The position numbers were made by a program, and so were the translations under genes. Positions 14,439-24,545 of a stretch of 52,950 nucleotides of DNA are shown piece by piece (within the stretch, counting starts at the first letter, position 1; each line of letters opens with the position of its first letter). The stretch covers positions 1-52,950 of the forward strand of contig CBFHYU010000013.1 in assembly GCA_965660165.1 (NCBI GenBank), written 5' to 3'. This DNA comes from WTJO01 sp965660165. Its GTDB lineage: Bacteria > Pseudomonadota > Alphaproteobacteria > Puniceispirillales > Puniceispirillaceae. Under the pieces are notes generated by a model. That model made no database searches. It was not told the DNA's origin and was given only the letters and a program-made list of their open reading frames with translations.

Positions 14439-15910
14439 CAGCCGCCTTCCTAAATGCAGAGATTCTAGCAACATTAACAGATGGGCAGTGGCATAATACA
14501 CCGCCTGAACGTTTCAGCCATATCTCAATAGATAACCGCAACTTAACCTCTGGCGGGCTGTTTACGGCGCTGGCTGGTGAGCATCATGACGGTCATGTAT
14601 TTGTATCTGAGCTAGATAGCGCCAGAGGACAGGCTGCGATTGTCTCAACCCTTCAAACAGGTGATGTTGCTCAGCTATTAACCCCTGCCCCGCTTACTGC
14701 ATTACAGCAAATAGCACAATATTGTGCCGAACAGACAGGCGCATTAAAAATAGCCATCACAGGGTCTGTTGGCAAAACGGGCACGAAAGAGATGGTTGCC
14801 CATATTTTGGCACGACATGGCGCTATTCATGCAAGTTCACGCAATTATAACAACCATATTGGCCTGCCGCTAACCCTTGCGAACATCCCTGCAAGCTGTA
14901 ACTTTGCTATCGTTGAGATGGGGATGAATCATGCTGGCGAGATTAGCCTGCTGAGTGATATTACCAAACCTCAGATTGCGGCAATTACCTGTATCGCAGA
15001 TAGCCATCTTGGACATTTTGAGAATATTGACGGTATTGCCAGCGCAAAGTCTGAAATTTTTGACCATTTGAACAAACAGGCAATCGCTATTCTGCCAAAA
15101 GATGACAGATTTTATGATTTTCTGGCAGAGACAGCGCGCACCAAAGGGGCAGATAGAATCATCAGCTTTGGCACTGATGCTAGTGCAGATATTTGCATGA
15201 CAGACTGTATTGCCACTGACGCTGGACTGGCTATCTCAATCAGATATTTAGATGCAGAGGCAAATGAAAAAACATTACGCTATACACTTGGGATGCATGC
15301 GCCACATTGGGCAATAAACAGCTTATGTGCGCTTGCGATTTGCCATGCAGCAGGCATAGCGCCTGAAATTGCGTCAGCCTGTCTAGCAGACATGCAGGAT
15401 TTACCTGGCCGTGGCAAGCGCTACAGGTTGGCATTGCCATCTGGTAGCGCTGTGATGATTGATGACAGCTATAATGCTGGCCCTGAATCAATGCGCGCTG
15501 CGCTGGTAGATTTTGCATCATCTAGTGCTAGCCAAAAAACCCTGATCCTGTCAGATATGCTTGAGCTAGGCGCGGCAAGCCAATCTGCCCATGAACACCT
15601 GATCCCGCTTATTCACAAGATCCAGCCTAGCTTATTATTGGCGATTGGCACTGAAATGTCACAGATTGCCAATTATATTTCTGGTCAAATTTCTGGCCAA
15701 ACTTCCCGCCAGATCACCTGCATCACTGCGCCTGAGATTTCTGCGATACTGGATAATAAGGCGGAATATAGCCGCTTTATCAGCATGGCTGGCGGCGATA
15801 TTCTGGTGAAAGGCTCGCATGGGTCAGGCGCGTATCGGCTGGCAGAATTGTTACGCAAAACATACGGCACTCAGGATAATGAGGCTATAGGAGACGCAGA
15901 TGTTTCCTGA
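14435..15910 (+). CDS. murF: UDP-MurNAc-tripeptide:D-Ala-D-Ala ligase MurF
   Basis: This 491-aa Mur ligase adds D-Ala-D-Ala, the product of Ddl encoded 7 genes downstream, to complete the pentapeptide. The ATP loop GSVGKTGTKEM (Lys114) with the SVGKT variant is characteristic of MurF. Further motifs are VEMGMNHAGEI and IDDSYNAGPESM, both typical. A run of Ser-Gly-Gln-rich repeats (ISGQISGQTSRQ) occurs near residues 409-422 in the C-terminal domain. It starts at ATGA shared with murE and overlaps mraY by 11 nt. Confidence 0.96.
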   Translation: MTAAFLNAEILATLTDGQWHNTPPERFSHISIDNRNLTSGGLFTALAGEHHDGHVFVSELDSARGQAAIVSTLQTGDVAQLLTPAPLTALQQIAQYCAEQTGALKIAITGSVGKTGTKEMVAHILARHGAIHASSRNYNNHIGLPLTLANIPASCNFAIVEMGMNHAGEISLLSDITKPQIAAITCIADSHLGHFENIDGIASAKSEIFDHLNKQAIAILPKDDRFYDFLAETARTKGADRIISFGTDASADICMTDCIATDAGLAISIRYLDAEANEKTLRYTLGMHAPHWAINSLCALAICHAAGIAPEIASACLADMQDLPGRGKRYRLALPSGSAVMIDDSYNAGPESMRAALVDFASSSASQKTLILSDMLELGAASQSAHEHLIPLIHKIQPSLLLAIGTEMSQIANYISGQISGQTSRQITCITAPEISAILDNKAEYSRFISMAGGDILVKGSHGSGAYRLAELLRKTYGTQDNEAIGDADVS

Positions 15911-16988
15911 TTTACTTGGCCCGCTTGCGCCGCATTTCCAGCTATTTAATCTGTTCAACTATATCACCTTTAGAACAGGCGGGGCGATGATCACTGCTTT
16001 GTTTATAGCGCTATTATGTGGTGATAGATTTATTTTATGGCTGAAATCACATCAGCACTCAGGACAGCCAATCAGAAAAGATGGGCCTGAATCTCATCTT
16101 GTGACGAAAATAGGTACCCCGACAATGGGTGGGCTTCTTATTTTAGGCTGTTTTGTGCTGTCTACCTTATTATGGGTGCCGCTATCTACGCCCTATCTAT
16201 GGCCTGTATTGCTGATTGCGGTATCTTTTGGCATGATTGGCGGTATTGATGACTGGATTAAACTGAAAAAACAGTCAAGTGATGGCATGTCATCTAGACA
16301 GAAGCTTTTATTTCAAACGGTTGCGGCGCTTGCCACTACCTTAATCTTCATCCAATTATCGCCAGAACCGCTTAGATATGGGCTAGCTGTTCCCTTTTTC
16401 AAAGATACGCTAGTTTATCTTGGCGTGTTATATATTCCCTTTGCAGTATTTGTCATTGTGGGCGCATCAAATGCGGTAAATCTGACAGATGGGCTAGACG
16501 GGCTGGCGATTGTTCCTGTGATGATTGTTGCTGCCTGTTTTGGGCTGATTGCTTATCTTTCAGGAAATATCAATTTTGCAAATTATCTGCAAATCCACCA
16601 TGTAGCAGGTGCAGGTGATCTTGCCACCCTGTTAGGGGCGCTGATCGGCGCAGGATTAGGCTTTTTATGGTATAATGCCCCCCCTGCAAAAGTCTTTATG
16701 GGTGATACAGGCTCATTGGCGCTTGGCGGTGCATTAGGGGCAGTGGCGGTGGCAACACGACATGAGTTGGTGCTGGCAATTGCTGGCGGCCTGTTTGTGG
16801 TTGAAACTGTGTCAGTGGTATTGCAAGTGGCCTCGTTCAAGCTAACAGGCAAACGCATCTTCTTGATGGCGCCGCTTCATCATCATTTCGAGAAAAAGGG
16901 CTGGGCTGAAAGCACGATTGTTATCAGATTCTGGATAATTTCAGTCATCCTTGCCTTGATCAGCCTATCCACATTGAAGCTGAGGTGA
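15900..16988 (+). CDS. mraY: Phospho-MurNAc-pentapeptide translocase MraY
   Basis: This 362-aa polytopic membrane enzyme transfers phospho-MurNAc-pentapeptide to undecaprenyl phosphate, making lipid I. About ten membrane helices are apparent. Signature segments are KIGTPTMGGLLIL, the Asp-rich GGIDDWIKL, NAVNLTDGLDGLAI with the catalytic-region aspartates, VFMGDTGSLALGG and MAPLHHHFEKKGW (the His-rich loop). The ATG at 15900 overlaps murF by 11 nt. It is followed by murD after 13 nt. Confidence 0.97.
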   Translation: MFPDLLGPLAPHFQLFNLFNYITFRTGGAMITALFIALLCGDRFILWLKSHQHSGQPIRKDGPESHLVTKIGTPTMGGLLILGCFVLSTLLWVPLSTPYLWPVLLIAVSFGMIGGIDDWIKLKKQSSDGMSSRQKLLFQTVAALATTLIFIQLSPEPLRYGLAVPFFKDTLVYLGVLYIPFAVFVIVGASNAVNLTDGLDGLAIVPVMIVAACFGLIAYLSGNINFANYLQIHHVAGAGDLATLLGALIGAGLGFLWYNAPPAKVFMGDTGSLALGGALGAVAVATRHELVLAIAGGLFVVETVSVVLQVASFKLTGKRIFLMAPLHHHFEKKGWAESTIVIRFWIISVILALISLSTLKLR

Positions 16989-17001
16989 GGAAGTTATCAT
17001 C

Positions 17002-18315
17002 ATGACATCACACGCACTTCAGACAATTGGCATTCTTGGGATGGGACGGACAGGCATGGCTGTCAAAGCCCGCGCAGAACAGCTTGGCATAACCGCCTAT
17101 TGCTGGGATGACAAACAGCTTGAATTTCAGCATCACGCGCCACAAGACTGGGTTTGGGAAACACTAGATGCACTTGTGATCAGCCCTGGCATTCCGCATC
17201 AGCACCCAACACCGCACCCTGTTGCGCAGATCGCACAGACACATAATATCGATATTATTTCAGACATTGAATTTTCTATCCGTACTGGCCGAAAAGGTCG
17301 CTGGGTTGTCATCACGGGCACAAATGGCAAATCCACTACCTCAAGCCTGCTTGCCCATATCCTTGAGCAGGCTGGCTTTTCGATATTTCTTGGGGGCAAT
17401 ATTGGCAGAGCTGTAACAGATTTGCCACAAACAGATGATAGCGATATTTTGGTCATCGAAGCCTCATCCTATCAGCTTGAAACCACCCCATCTCTTTCGC
17501 CTGAAATTGCTATTTTGCTCAATATCACGCCAGATCATATTGACAGGCATGGTGACATGGCTGGCTATATCAATGCCAAAGCCAATCTGTTACGCCAAAC
17601 ACACTCTGACGCTCATCTGATTTGCGGGACAGATGAAAATTGTAAGCTGGCATGCAAGATGGCGGCATCTAATGCCAGAACCTATCTGATTGAAGCTGAG
17701 AATATCCGCGCAGAGTATCAACGCGGTGTCCAGCTTTCAAACCCTAGCTTGCAGGGCTATCATAATAGCCAGAATTGTGTAGCCGCACGCATGGCCGCAC
17801 AGATTCTGGGATGTGGTGATGAGGTAATTGATGCGGCTATCATCAGCTTTTCTGCGCTAGCCCATCGTCTTCAGCCCATAGCAAAAATCGGTAACATCCA
17901 GTTCATAAATGACTCAAAGGCCACAAATGGTGTTGCAGCCAGCTGTGCGCTTTCCAGCTTTAAGCATATTTACTGGCTAGCAGGCGGGCAGGCAAAAGAA
18001 GATGGTATCAGCCCGTGCATCGACTATCTGGCTGGCGTTGACAAAGCCTATTTCTATGGCCAGTCAGCAGAGACATTCGCACGCGCCGCCGCCCCTTATA
18101 TCGCTGTAGATATGTTTGGCACTTTAGATGAAGCTACCCGTGCTGCGTTTGGAGATGCTGTCAATGGGCAGGATCAAGATACGCCAAAAACGATATTGCT
18201 ATCTCCTGCGGCCGCATCGTTTGACCAATTTGATAATTTTGAAGCAAGAGGCGATGCCTTTTGTGCGATTGCAACCGCATTGGCAGATAGCGCTGAAAGG
18301 CGGGCATCATGCTAA
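17002..18315 (+). CDS. murD: UDP-MurNAc-L-alanine:D-glutamate ligase MurD
   Basis: This 437-aa cytoplasmic ligase adds D-Glu to UDP-MurNAc-L-Ala. The N-terminal Rossmann-like domain begins GILGMGRTGMAV, the ATP loop is VITGTNGKSTTSSL, and NITPDHIDRHGDMAGY and FINDSKATNGVAA are characteristic MurD segments. A GAGGAAG ribosome binding site precedes ATG 17002. The stop overlaps ftsW by 7 nt. The length is slightly below the family average (about 440-470 aa). Confidence 0.96.
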   Translation: MTSHALQTIGILGMGRTGMAVKARAEQLGITAYCWDDKQLEFQHHAPQDWVWETLDALVISPGIPHQHPTPHPVAQIAQTHNIDIISDIEFSIRTGRKGRWVVITGTNGKSTTSSLLAHILEQAGFSIFLGGNIGRAVTDLPQTDDSDILVIEASSYQLETTPSLSPEIAILLNITPDHIDRHGDMAGYINAKANLLRQTHSDAHLICGTDENCKLACKMAASNARTYLIEAENIRAEYQRGVQLSNPSLQGYHNSQNCVAARMAAQILGCGDEVIDAAIISFSALAHRLQPIAKIGNIQFINDSKATNGVAASCALSSFKHIYWLAGGQAKEDGISPCIDYLAGVDKAYFYGQSAETFARAAAPYIAVDMFGTLDEATRAAFGDAVNGQDQDTPKTILLSPAAASFDQFDNFEARGDAFCAIATALADSAERRASC

Positions 18316-19445
18316 AGCGGACAGATAGAAGCAAATTGGCACAATGGGTCTGGACAGTAGATTATGTCACCCTGTCACTTAGCCTGCTCTTAATCGGCGT
18401 TGGTATGATTATGGTTATGGCGGCAAGCCCACCAGTGGCAGAACGGATAAATCTTTCAGAATATCATTTCATTATCAGACAGGCCATTTTTGCAGTTCCT
18501 GCCATTACCATTATGCTGATAATTTCGATGTTAAGCGCACGGGCTATTCGGACTATCAGCATTTTCGGGCTAATAGTCTTTGGCGGGCTGATGATTGCTA
18601 CCTTGCTATTTGCCCCTGAAGTCAAAGGGGCAACCAGATGGTTAAGCATTGGTGGTTTCAGAATCCAGCCTAGCGAATTTGCCAAACCATTTTTTGCGAT
18701 TGTTTGTGCTTGGCTTTTGGGATTATGGCGAGAATCTGAGGCGTTTCCAGGCTGGATATGGGCATCTACGATAGCTGGCGGTCTGGTGATTTTATTATTG
18801 CTTCAGCCAGATGTTGGGATGACAGCCTTATTGCTTGCAACATGGGGCTTCCAGATGTTTCTGGCTGGCCTGCCTATGATCTTTGTGATTATAGCTGTGA
18901 TTTTACTGCCTGTTGCGATGGTATCCGCCTATTTCATGCTGGATCATGTGCAAGTTCGGGTAGATCATTTTTTCAATGGCACCTCAATGCAGGTTCAGCG
19001 TTCTTACCAGTCATTTGCAGAAGGCGGATTTAATGGTGTAGGGCCTGGCAATGGATCGGTAAAACAATATCTGCCTGATGCCCATGCAGATTTTATTTTC
19101 TCAGTGATGGCAGAAGAATATGGGCTGATTACCTGTTTGTTTGTGATTCTAATTTATCTATCTATCGTGCTTCGGAATTTTGCTAAATGCTATAGCGCAC
19201 AGGATATGTTCTCTGTTTTGGCGATTAGTGGGCTTACCCTACAATTTAGCTTGCAGACCTTTATCAATATGGCCTCATCCATGAGCCTAATTCCAACCAA
19301 AGGCATGACATTACCCTTTATCAGCTATGGTGGCTCGTCACTTATTACAAGCTGCATCACAATCGGGCTTATTGTGGCTCTGACCAGAAGCCAGTCTATT
19401 TCCTTTGCGCCTCTACCTACTCAAATGGATAGGAGGGCGGCATGA
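18309..19445 (+). CDS. ftsW: Septal peptidoglycan glycosyltransferase FtsW
   Basis: This 378-aa SEDS-family membrane protein polymerises lipid II at the septum in complex with FtsI. About ten membrane helices are seen. Typical segments are ATRWLSIGGFRIQPSEFAK (near residues 100-118), LLQPDVGM, YLPDAHADFIFSVMAEE with the conserved acidic residues, and the C-terminal PTKGMTLPFISYGGSSL. ATG 18309 overlaps murD; the stop overlaps murG by 4 nt. Confidence 0.96.
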   Translation: MLKRTDRSKLAQWVWTVDYVTLSLSLLLIGVGMIMVMAASPPVAERINLSEYHFIIRQAIFAVPAITIMLIISMLSARAIRTISIFGLIVFGGLMIATLLFAPEVKGATRWLSIGGFRIQPSEFAKPFFAIVCAWLLGLWRESEAFPGWIWASTIAGGLVILLLLQPDVGMTALLLATWGFQMFLAGLPMIFVIIAVILLPVAMVSAYFMLDHVQVRVDHFFNGTSMQVQRSYQSFAEGGFNGVGPGNGSVKQYLPDAHADFIFSVMAEEYGLITCLFVILIYLSIVLRNFAKCYSAQDMFSVLAISGLTLQFSLQTFINMASSMSLIPTKGMTLPFISYGGSSLITSCITIGLIVALTRSQSISFAPLPTQMDRRAA

Positions 19446-20533
19446 CATATCCTGTCTGGCTAGCATCTGGTGGTACGGGGGGGCATGTATTCCCCGCCCT
19501 TAGCCTTGCAGATGCGCTTGAGAAAAAGGGACTGCGCATCTGTTTGCTAACAGATAGTAGGGGTAAAAAGCTGATAGCGAAAAAGCGAGCCTGTATCTCT
19601 GTGCCGTCAGCGTCGCCCTTTGTTGGCAATTTACTGAAACGGGCGATTGCGCTGTCTAAGCTGGCAAGTGGCGGCATTATGATTATGGCATTGATAGTAA
19701 AAATGCGCCCAAAATGCGTAATTGGCTTTGGGGGCTATCCGTCATTTATGCCTATGATAATGGCAAAATTATTCGGCATCCCTGTGCTGATGCATGAACA
19801 AAATGCGATTATGGGCAGGTCAAACCAGCTATTAGCGCGCAAGGCAAAGCTGGTTATGACAAGCTGGTCACACACAACAGGCCTGCCGCAAAACAGCCAT
19901 TCAGTTCATACTGGTCTGCCAATAAGACAGGCATTTAACGATATTGCCAGATATACCCCTCACCGCAAACACCATCATATTTTAGTGCTAGGCGGCTCGC
20001 AGGGCGCCTATCTATTTGGTGAGCTTGTACTAAAGGCTATTCTGTCTTTGCCTGCCGCTATTCGCAACCATCTTATCATTACCCATCAGGTAAGAGATGA
20101 GCAAATACACCAAGTAACAACAGATTATCTAAACGCAAAGATAGAGGCAGATATTGCCCCCTTCTTTGATGATATACCCGAAAAAATAGCTCAGGCTGAT
20201 ATGATTATCTGCCGCGCAGGCGCCTCAAGCGTTGCCGAAATTGCAAGCGCAGGCCGCCCTGCTATTTTTATCCCCCTTGCGAGTGCGATGGATGATCATC
20301 AAACAGCCAATGCGCAGGCGCTTTGCGATGATGGCGGGGCGGTAATGATGCGCGAGTCAGAATGTAATTCAGACAGCCTATCGACGCTATTATCAGATTT
20401 GTTAGGCGCACCTAACACACGCCAGAAAATGGCACAAAATGCTCGCCGCCATTCCCATCACAATGCCGCAGACAAGATGGTTCACGCGATTTTTGATGCT
20501 GTGCCCGCATTGGCACAAGGAGGCACATCATGA
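19442..20533 (+). CDS. murG: Lipid II synthase MurG
   Basis: This 363-aa peripheral membrane glycosyltransferase (GT28) adds GlcNAc to lipid I. The N-terminal glycine-rich loop GGTGGHVFPAL, the second loop GFGGYPSFMPM, the MHEQNAIMGRSNQLLA segment, LVLGGSQGAYLFGE and the C-terminal UDP-GlcNAc-binding IICRAGASSVAEIASAGRP are all present. The stop and the murC start share ATGA. No abnormal features. Confidence 0.97.
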   Translation: MTYPVWLASGGTGGHVFPALSLADALEKKGLRICLLTDSRGKKLIAKKRACISVPSASPFVGNLLKRAIALSKLASGGIMIMALIVKMRPKCVIGFGGYPSFMPMIMAKLFGIPVLMHEQNAIMGRSNQLLARKAKLVMTSWSHTTGLPQNSHSVHTGLPIRQAFNDIARYTPHRKHHHILVLGGSQGAYLFGELVLKAILSLPAAIRNHLIITHQVRDEQIHQVTTDYLNAKIEADIAPFFDDIPEKIAQADMIICRAGASSVAEIASAGRPAIFIPLASAMDDHQTANAQALCDDGGAVMMRESECNSDSLSTLLSDLLGAPNTRQKMAQNARRHSHHNAADKMVHAIFDAVPALAQGGTS

Positions 20534-21951
20534 CTGCCCTGCCCCTATCTATTGGTGTCATTCATTTCATTGGTATTGGCGGTATCGGCATGAGCGGTAT
20601 TGCTGAAATTCTGGCCGAACTTGGCTATAGTGTTCAGGGTAGCGATCAACAGGAAAACAACAATGTCAAACGGCTTCGCAGTCTTGGCATAGACGTTAAA
20701 ACACCTCAGCATCCAGATAATCTTGAACATGCGTCATTAGTGGTAAAATCCACTGCGATTAAAGACGATAATCTTGAGCTGATTGAGGCACGCCAGCGGT
20801 TTCTGCCTGTGGTGCATCGGTCTGAAATGTTAGGTGAGCTTATGCGTCTGCGCTGGTCTGTGGCTGTGGCTGGCACGCATGGCAAAACCACCACGACCTC
20901 GCTAGTAGCAACCCTGCTTCATACGGCAGGCATTGACCCCACCGTGATAAATGGCGGTATTATTTCTAGCTGGGGCAGTAACGCACGGCTTGGTTCAGGT
21001 GATTGGATGGTCGTAGAAGCTGATGAAAGTGACGGCTCATTCTCGCGGCTGAAACCAACTGTTGCGATTGTAACCAATATTGATCCTGAACATCTTGACC
21101 ATCATGGATCAGTTGAAAATCTTGAACTTGCCTTTGCGCAATTTGTCGCGTCGATTCCATTTTATGGCTTTGCTTCTTTATGTATTGATCACCCATCGGT
21201 GCAAAAGCTGATACCAACAATTTCAGACCGGCGCGTGATCACTTATGGATTAAGCACAAATGCAGATATTCGGGCTGTCAATCTGACCAATGATAAAGAA
21301 AATATGATGTTTGATGTGCAGCTCTCAGAACGGCTAGGGCTAGGGGGCGAGCGCATTGAAAATATCACCTTCCCGATGCTTGGCGAGCATAATGTACAAA
21401 ATTGCCTTGCCGCAATATCGGTATGTGTTGAGATGGGGATTGACCCAAACATTATCAAGCAAGGGCTCAACCAGTTCAAAGGAGTTGGCAGACGATTTGA
21501 TATTAAAGGAGAGGTAGATGGCATCACCATTATTGATGATTATGGCCATCATCCAGTTGAGATTAAAGCTGCCCTATCTGCTGGTAGGATGCGCTGTCCT
21601 GAACATAAGCTGATTGCCGTTGTTCAGCCGCATCGCTATAGCCGCTTGCGAGATTTGTTTGAAGATTTCTGCGCCTGTTTCAATGATGCTGATTTGGTCT
21701 ATGTCGCTGATGTTTATAGCGCAGGTGAAACCCCTATTGAAGGCTATGAGAAACAGGATTTGGTGGATGGTCTGCGCGCGCATGGCCATAGGGGCGCCAT
21801 TGCTCTTGAACATCAAGATAGGCTTGCTGAAATGATCTCAGACAATGCTGAATCAGGTGATTTGGTAATGTGTCTTGGCGCTGGCTCAATCAGCCAATGG
21901 GCGGCAGAACTGCCTAAGGCCATAGCAGATTATACAGGGAGGCGCAGATGA
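20530..21951 (+). CDS. murC: UDP-MurNAc:L-alanine ligase MurC
   Basis: This 473-aa ligase adds the first amino acid (L-Ala) of the stem peptide. The N-terminal domain begins FIGIGGIGMSGIAEIL, the ATP loop is VAGTHGKTTTTSLV, EADESDGSF is the MurC signature and DDYGHHPVEIKA is another conserved block. C-terminal FQPHRYSR-like (VVQPHRYSRLRDLFEDF) is intact. It shares ATGA overlaps with murG and murB. Length and motifs are typical. Confidence 0.97.
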   Translation: MTALPLSIGVIHFIGIGGIGMSGIAEILAELGYSVQGSDQQENNNVKRLRSLGIDVKTPQHPDNLEHASLVVKSTAIKDDNLELIEARQRFLPVVHRSEMLGELMRLRWSVAVAGTHGKTTTTSLVATLLHTAGIDPTVINGGIISSWGSNARLGSGDWMVVEADESDGSFSRLKPTVAIVTNIDPEHLDHHGSVENLELAFAQFVASIPFYGFASLCIDHPSVQKLIPTISDRRVITYGLSTNADIRAVNLTNDKENMMFDVQLSERLGLGGERIENITFPMLGEHNVQNCLAAISVCVEMGIDPNIIKQGLNQFKGVGRRFDIKGEVDGITIIDDYGHHPVEIKAALSAGRMRCPEHKLIAVVQPHRYSRLRDLFEDFCACFNDADLVYVADVYSAGETPIEGYEKQDLVDGLRAHGHRGAIALEHQDRLAEMISDNAESGDLVMCLGAGSISQWAAELPKAIADYTGRRR

Positions 21952-22883
21952 CAGGCACACTTCCTTCCTTTTTTGAGGGCATAACAGGCAAGATCACACC
22001 CCATGCACCGCTTTCCAGCATGACATGGCTTGGTGTTGGCGGTCAGGCAGACTGGCTATTTGAACCCGAAGATCAGACAGATTTGCGCAGATTTCTAAGC
22101 CAATACCCCTCAGACAGTCCGCTGCAGATTATCGGGGCAGGCTCAAATATGCTAGTGCGTGATGGTGGTATTGCAGGGGTGGTAATCCGACTAGCAGGCA
22201 TATTTGCCGACATTAGCTATGCAGATGGCATCATTGAGGCGGGGGCTGGCGCACCAGATGGCGAGGTTGCCCGTTTTGCCGCAAAGCAAGCAAGAGCTGG
22301 TCTTTCTTTTATGATTGGCATTCCTGGCACGATTGGCGGCGGCTTGCGCATGAATGCAGGCTGTTATGGCACTGAATTTAAGGATGTTCTAGTATCGGCG
22401 TCAGGATTTGACAGGCACGGCACCCCATTCACGGCCACTGCAGATGAAATGAATATGCGCTACCGAGCCTCTGATGCGCCGCAAGACTGGATTTTCACCT
22501 CAGCACGCTTTGCCACAAATACAGGCGAGAAAGATGCACTTAGGGCTGAAATGAAACAGATGATCGCCAGCCGTTCTGATGCACAGCCTGTCGGCGCTCG
22601 CACAGGCGGCTCGACCTTTGCCAATCCTGATGGCCAAAAAGCATGGCAGGTAATTGATGCAGCAGGATGCAGAGGCTTGCGTCATGGTGGGGCGCTATTA
22701 TCTGAAAAACATTGTAATTTTCTGATCAATGAAGGTACGGCAACAGCCGAAGACCTAGAACAGCTAGGCGAAGATATACGCAACCGCGTCAAACAGCATA
22801 GCGGCATAGAATTGCGTTGGGAGATAAGACGAGTTGGCAGACACCTTCTGGACACAAAAACAGGAGATGGCCATGTCCTATGA
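21948..22883 (+). CDS. murB: UDP-N-acetylenolpyruvoylglucosamine reductase MurB
   Basis: This 311-aa FAD enzyme reduces enolpyruvyl-UDP-GlcNAc to UDP-MurNAc using NADPH. Signatures are TWLGVGGQADWL at the N terminus, the FAD-binding GAGSNMLVRDGGI, GIPGTIGGGLRMNAGCYG, RYRASD-like (MRYRASDAP) and GARTGGSTFANP, whose serine donates the proton. It ends with EIRRVG. The gene overlaps murC by 4 nt and ddl by 11 nt. Confidence 0.96.
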   Translation: MTGTLPSFFEGITGKITPHAPLSSMTWLGVGGQADWLFEPEDQTDLRRFLSQYPSDSPLQIIGAGSNMLVRDGGIAGVVIRLAGIFADISYADGIIEAGAGAPDGEVARFAAKQARAGLSFMIGIPGTIGGGLRMNAGCYGTEFKDVLVSASGFDRHGTPFTATADEMNMRYRASDAPQDWIFTSARFATNTGEKDALRAEMKQMIASRSDAQPVGARTGGSTFANPDGQKAWQVIDAAGCRGLRHGGALLSEKHCNFLINEGTATAEDLEQLGEDIRNRVKQHSGIELRWEIRRVGRHLLDTKTGDGHVL

Positions 22884-23778
22884 TCGCCGTGTTGCTATGA
22901 TTATGGGAGGCTGGGGCTCTGAGGCAGCTGTAAGCCGTGTTACTGGCAGTTTTTGCAGTAAGGCTGCTAAGCTGGCAGGCTGGGATGTTGTTGAGGTTGA
23001 GTTTGACAAGGATATTATCACCCACCTTGAAGAGATAGCCCCTGACAGGGTATTTAATGCACTGCACGGGCAGATTGGCGAAGATGGGTCTGTGCAAGGG
23101 TTATTGAATATCATGAATATTCCTTACACCCATTCTGGCGTTGTTGCCTCATCCTGTGCGATGGACAAGCTTGTCTCTCGGCTGATTTTTACCTCAGTTG
23201 GTATTGCCGTGCCGCCATTGCTAACAATCGAAGAAGATAGCCATGTCTATCCCTCTGACTATACAGGCGATCATGTTATCAAGCCGCGCAATGATGGCTC
23301 AAGTGTCGGAGTACGCATTATCCGCGCTGGTGAAGAGCCACCCCTAAGGAGTGCATGGCAGACAGATACTCAGCTTATTGCCGAAGTCTATATTCCAGGC
23401 AAAGAGCTTACTGTTGGCGTGCTAGATGGGCGTGCATTATGTGTCACAGATATCCAAACAGACGATACATTTTACGATTTCGATGCAAAATATAAGGCAG
23501 GCGGATCACGCCATGTCATCCCTGCGGATATAGATGAAACCGTAAGCGCAACAGCGTGCCAATGGGCAGAACGTGCCTTTGCTGCGCTTGGATGCAGGGG
23601 CGTTGCCCGCGCTGATTTCAGATATGATGAACAGTCGGACGAGCTGTATATGCTTGAAATCAACACCCAACCAGGCATGACCGCAACCTCATTAGTGCCA
23701 GAGCAGGCAAGCTATTGCGGCATTTCAGGAGAAGCGCTTGTAAACCATTTGCTGGAGATTGCACAATGCGACGACTAA
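22873..23778 (+). CDS. ddl: D-alanine:D-alanine ligase
   Basis: This 301-aa ATP-grasp enzyme joins two D-Ala for use by MurF. It starts with the N-terminal strand AMIMGGWGSEAAVS, then has FNALHGQIGEDGSVQG, the ATP-binding HVIKPRNDGSSVGV, GKELTVGVLDG and the metal-binding LEINTQPGMTATSLVPEQA. I chose ATG 22873, which has AGGAG 6 nt upstream (22862-22866); starts at 22834 or 22867 fit the ribosome binding site worse. In this family GGxxxE usually reads GGxSAE; here it is GGWGSEAAVS. It overlaps murB by 11 nt and ftsQ by 13 nt. Confidence 0.95.
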   Translation: MSYDRRVAMIMGGWGSEAAVSRVTGSFCSKAAKLAGWDVVEVEFDKDIITHLEEIAPDRVFNALHGQIGEDGSVQGLLNIMNIPYTHSGVVASSCAMDKLVSRLIFTSVGIAVPPLLTIEEDSHVYPSDYTGDHVIKPRNDGSSVGVRIIRAGEEPPLRSAWQTDTQLIAEVYIPGKELTVGVLDGRALCVTDIQTDDTFYDFDAKYKAGGSRHVIPADIDETVSATACQWAERAFAALGCRGVARADFRYDEQSDELYMLEINTQPGMTATSLVPEQASYCGISGEALVNHLLEIAQCDD

Positions 23779-24542
23779 TCCCAGATTTCCAGCATATGAC
23801 CTTGCTTAGAAGAACGGCGATTTTTGGCAGTCTCTGCGCGCTGACATTAGCAGGCGTCACTGGCTATCAACTAAGAGAGCCGCTGATTGAGGGCTTTTAT
23901 GAAAAAACCATTGAGACAGGCTTTGCGGTAAAATATGTCGATATTAAAGGGCGAAACCATACCTCAAATCAGCATATCCTAGCCGCGCTTAATATCCATG
24001 AAGGCGATGCAATTTTGCGCCTTGAATTAACAGAAATGCGTGAACGGCTAATCAATATAGGCTGGATTAAAGATGCCCTTGTAAGACGGCATTTACCAGA
24101 CAGGCTAGAGATCATCCTGCAAGAGCGGATTCCACTGGCACTATGGCAAACAGATGACGGTCATAAGGTGATTGATTCTGCTGGCAAAATCATTACCGAA
24201 GCACATTCACAGAAATTCACCCACCTGCCCGTAATCTCAGGCAAAAATGCACCTGCAAAGGCCTATCAGATATTGCAGATGTTGCAGACTGAACCTGAAT
24301 TATTTGCAGATGTTTGGGCTGTCCAGCTTGTATCTGACAGGCGGTGGGATGTGTATCTGCGCTCTGGAGTAACCGTAAGACTGCCAGAACAGGATGCTGG
24401 TAGCGCATGGTCAAGACTGGCACTTATCGAGCAAGAAAAACAGATAACAGCACGTGATATCAGCACCATCGATTTAAGAGTACCAAACAAGCTGGTAGTG
24501 GAACCCAATAAATTCATTCCTGCAACCGGACAGAAGACCTGA
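23766..24542 (+). CDS. ftsQ: Cell division protein FtsQ
   Basis: This 258-aa bitopic divisome protein has a short cytoplasmic tail, a membrane helix at about residues 16-36 (TAIFGSLCALTLAGVTGYQL), a POTRA domain starting at VKYVDIKGRNHTSNQHILAAL (about 56-125) and the FtsQ/DivIB beta domain. The conserved WIKDALVRRHLPDRLEIILQE is typical. It links FtsK/FtsA-side factors to FtsL/FtsB in the periplasm. I chose ATG 23766, which overlaps the ddl stop and has GGAG upstream; the longer frame from 23715 is unsupported. It is 3 nt from ftsA. Confidence 0.93.
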   Translation: MRRLIPDFQHMTLLRRTAIFGSLCALTLAGVTGYQLREPLIEGFYEKTIETGFAVKYVDIKGRNHTSNQHILAALNIHEGDAILRLELTEMRERLINIGWIKDALVRRHLPDRLEIILQERIPLALWQTDDGHKVIDSAGKIITEAHSQKFTHLPVISGKNAPAKAYQILQMLQTEPELFADVWAVQLVSDRRWDVYLRSGVTVRLPEQDAGSAWSRLALIEQEKQITARDISTIDLRVPNKLVVEPNKFIPATGQKT

Positions 24543-24545
24543 GTT

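Noticed and set aside
15660..15720. Short Ser-Gly-Gln repeats in murF as a frameshift or insertion
   Set aside because: The frame stays open and the C-terminal MurF motifs follow normally; it is only a small local duplication.
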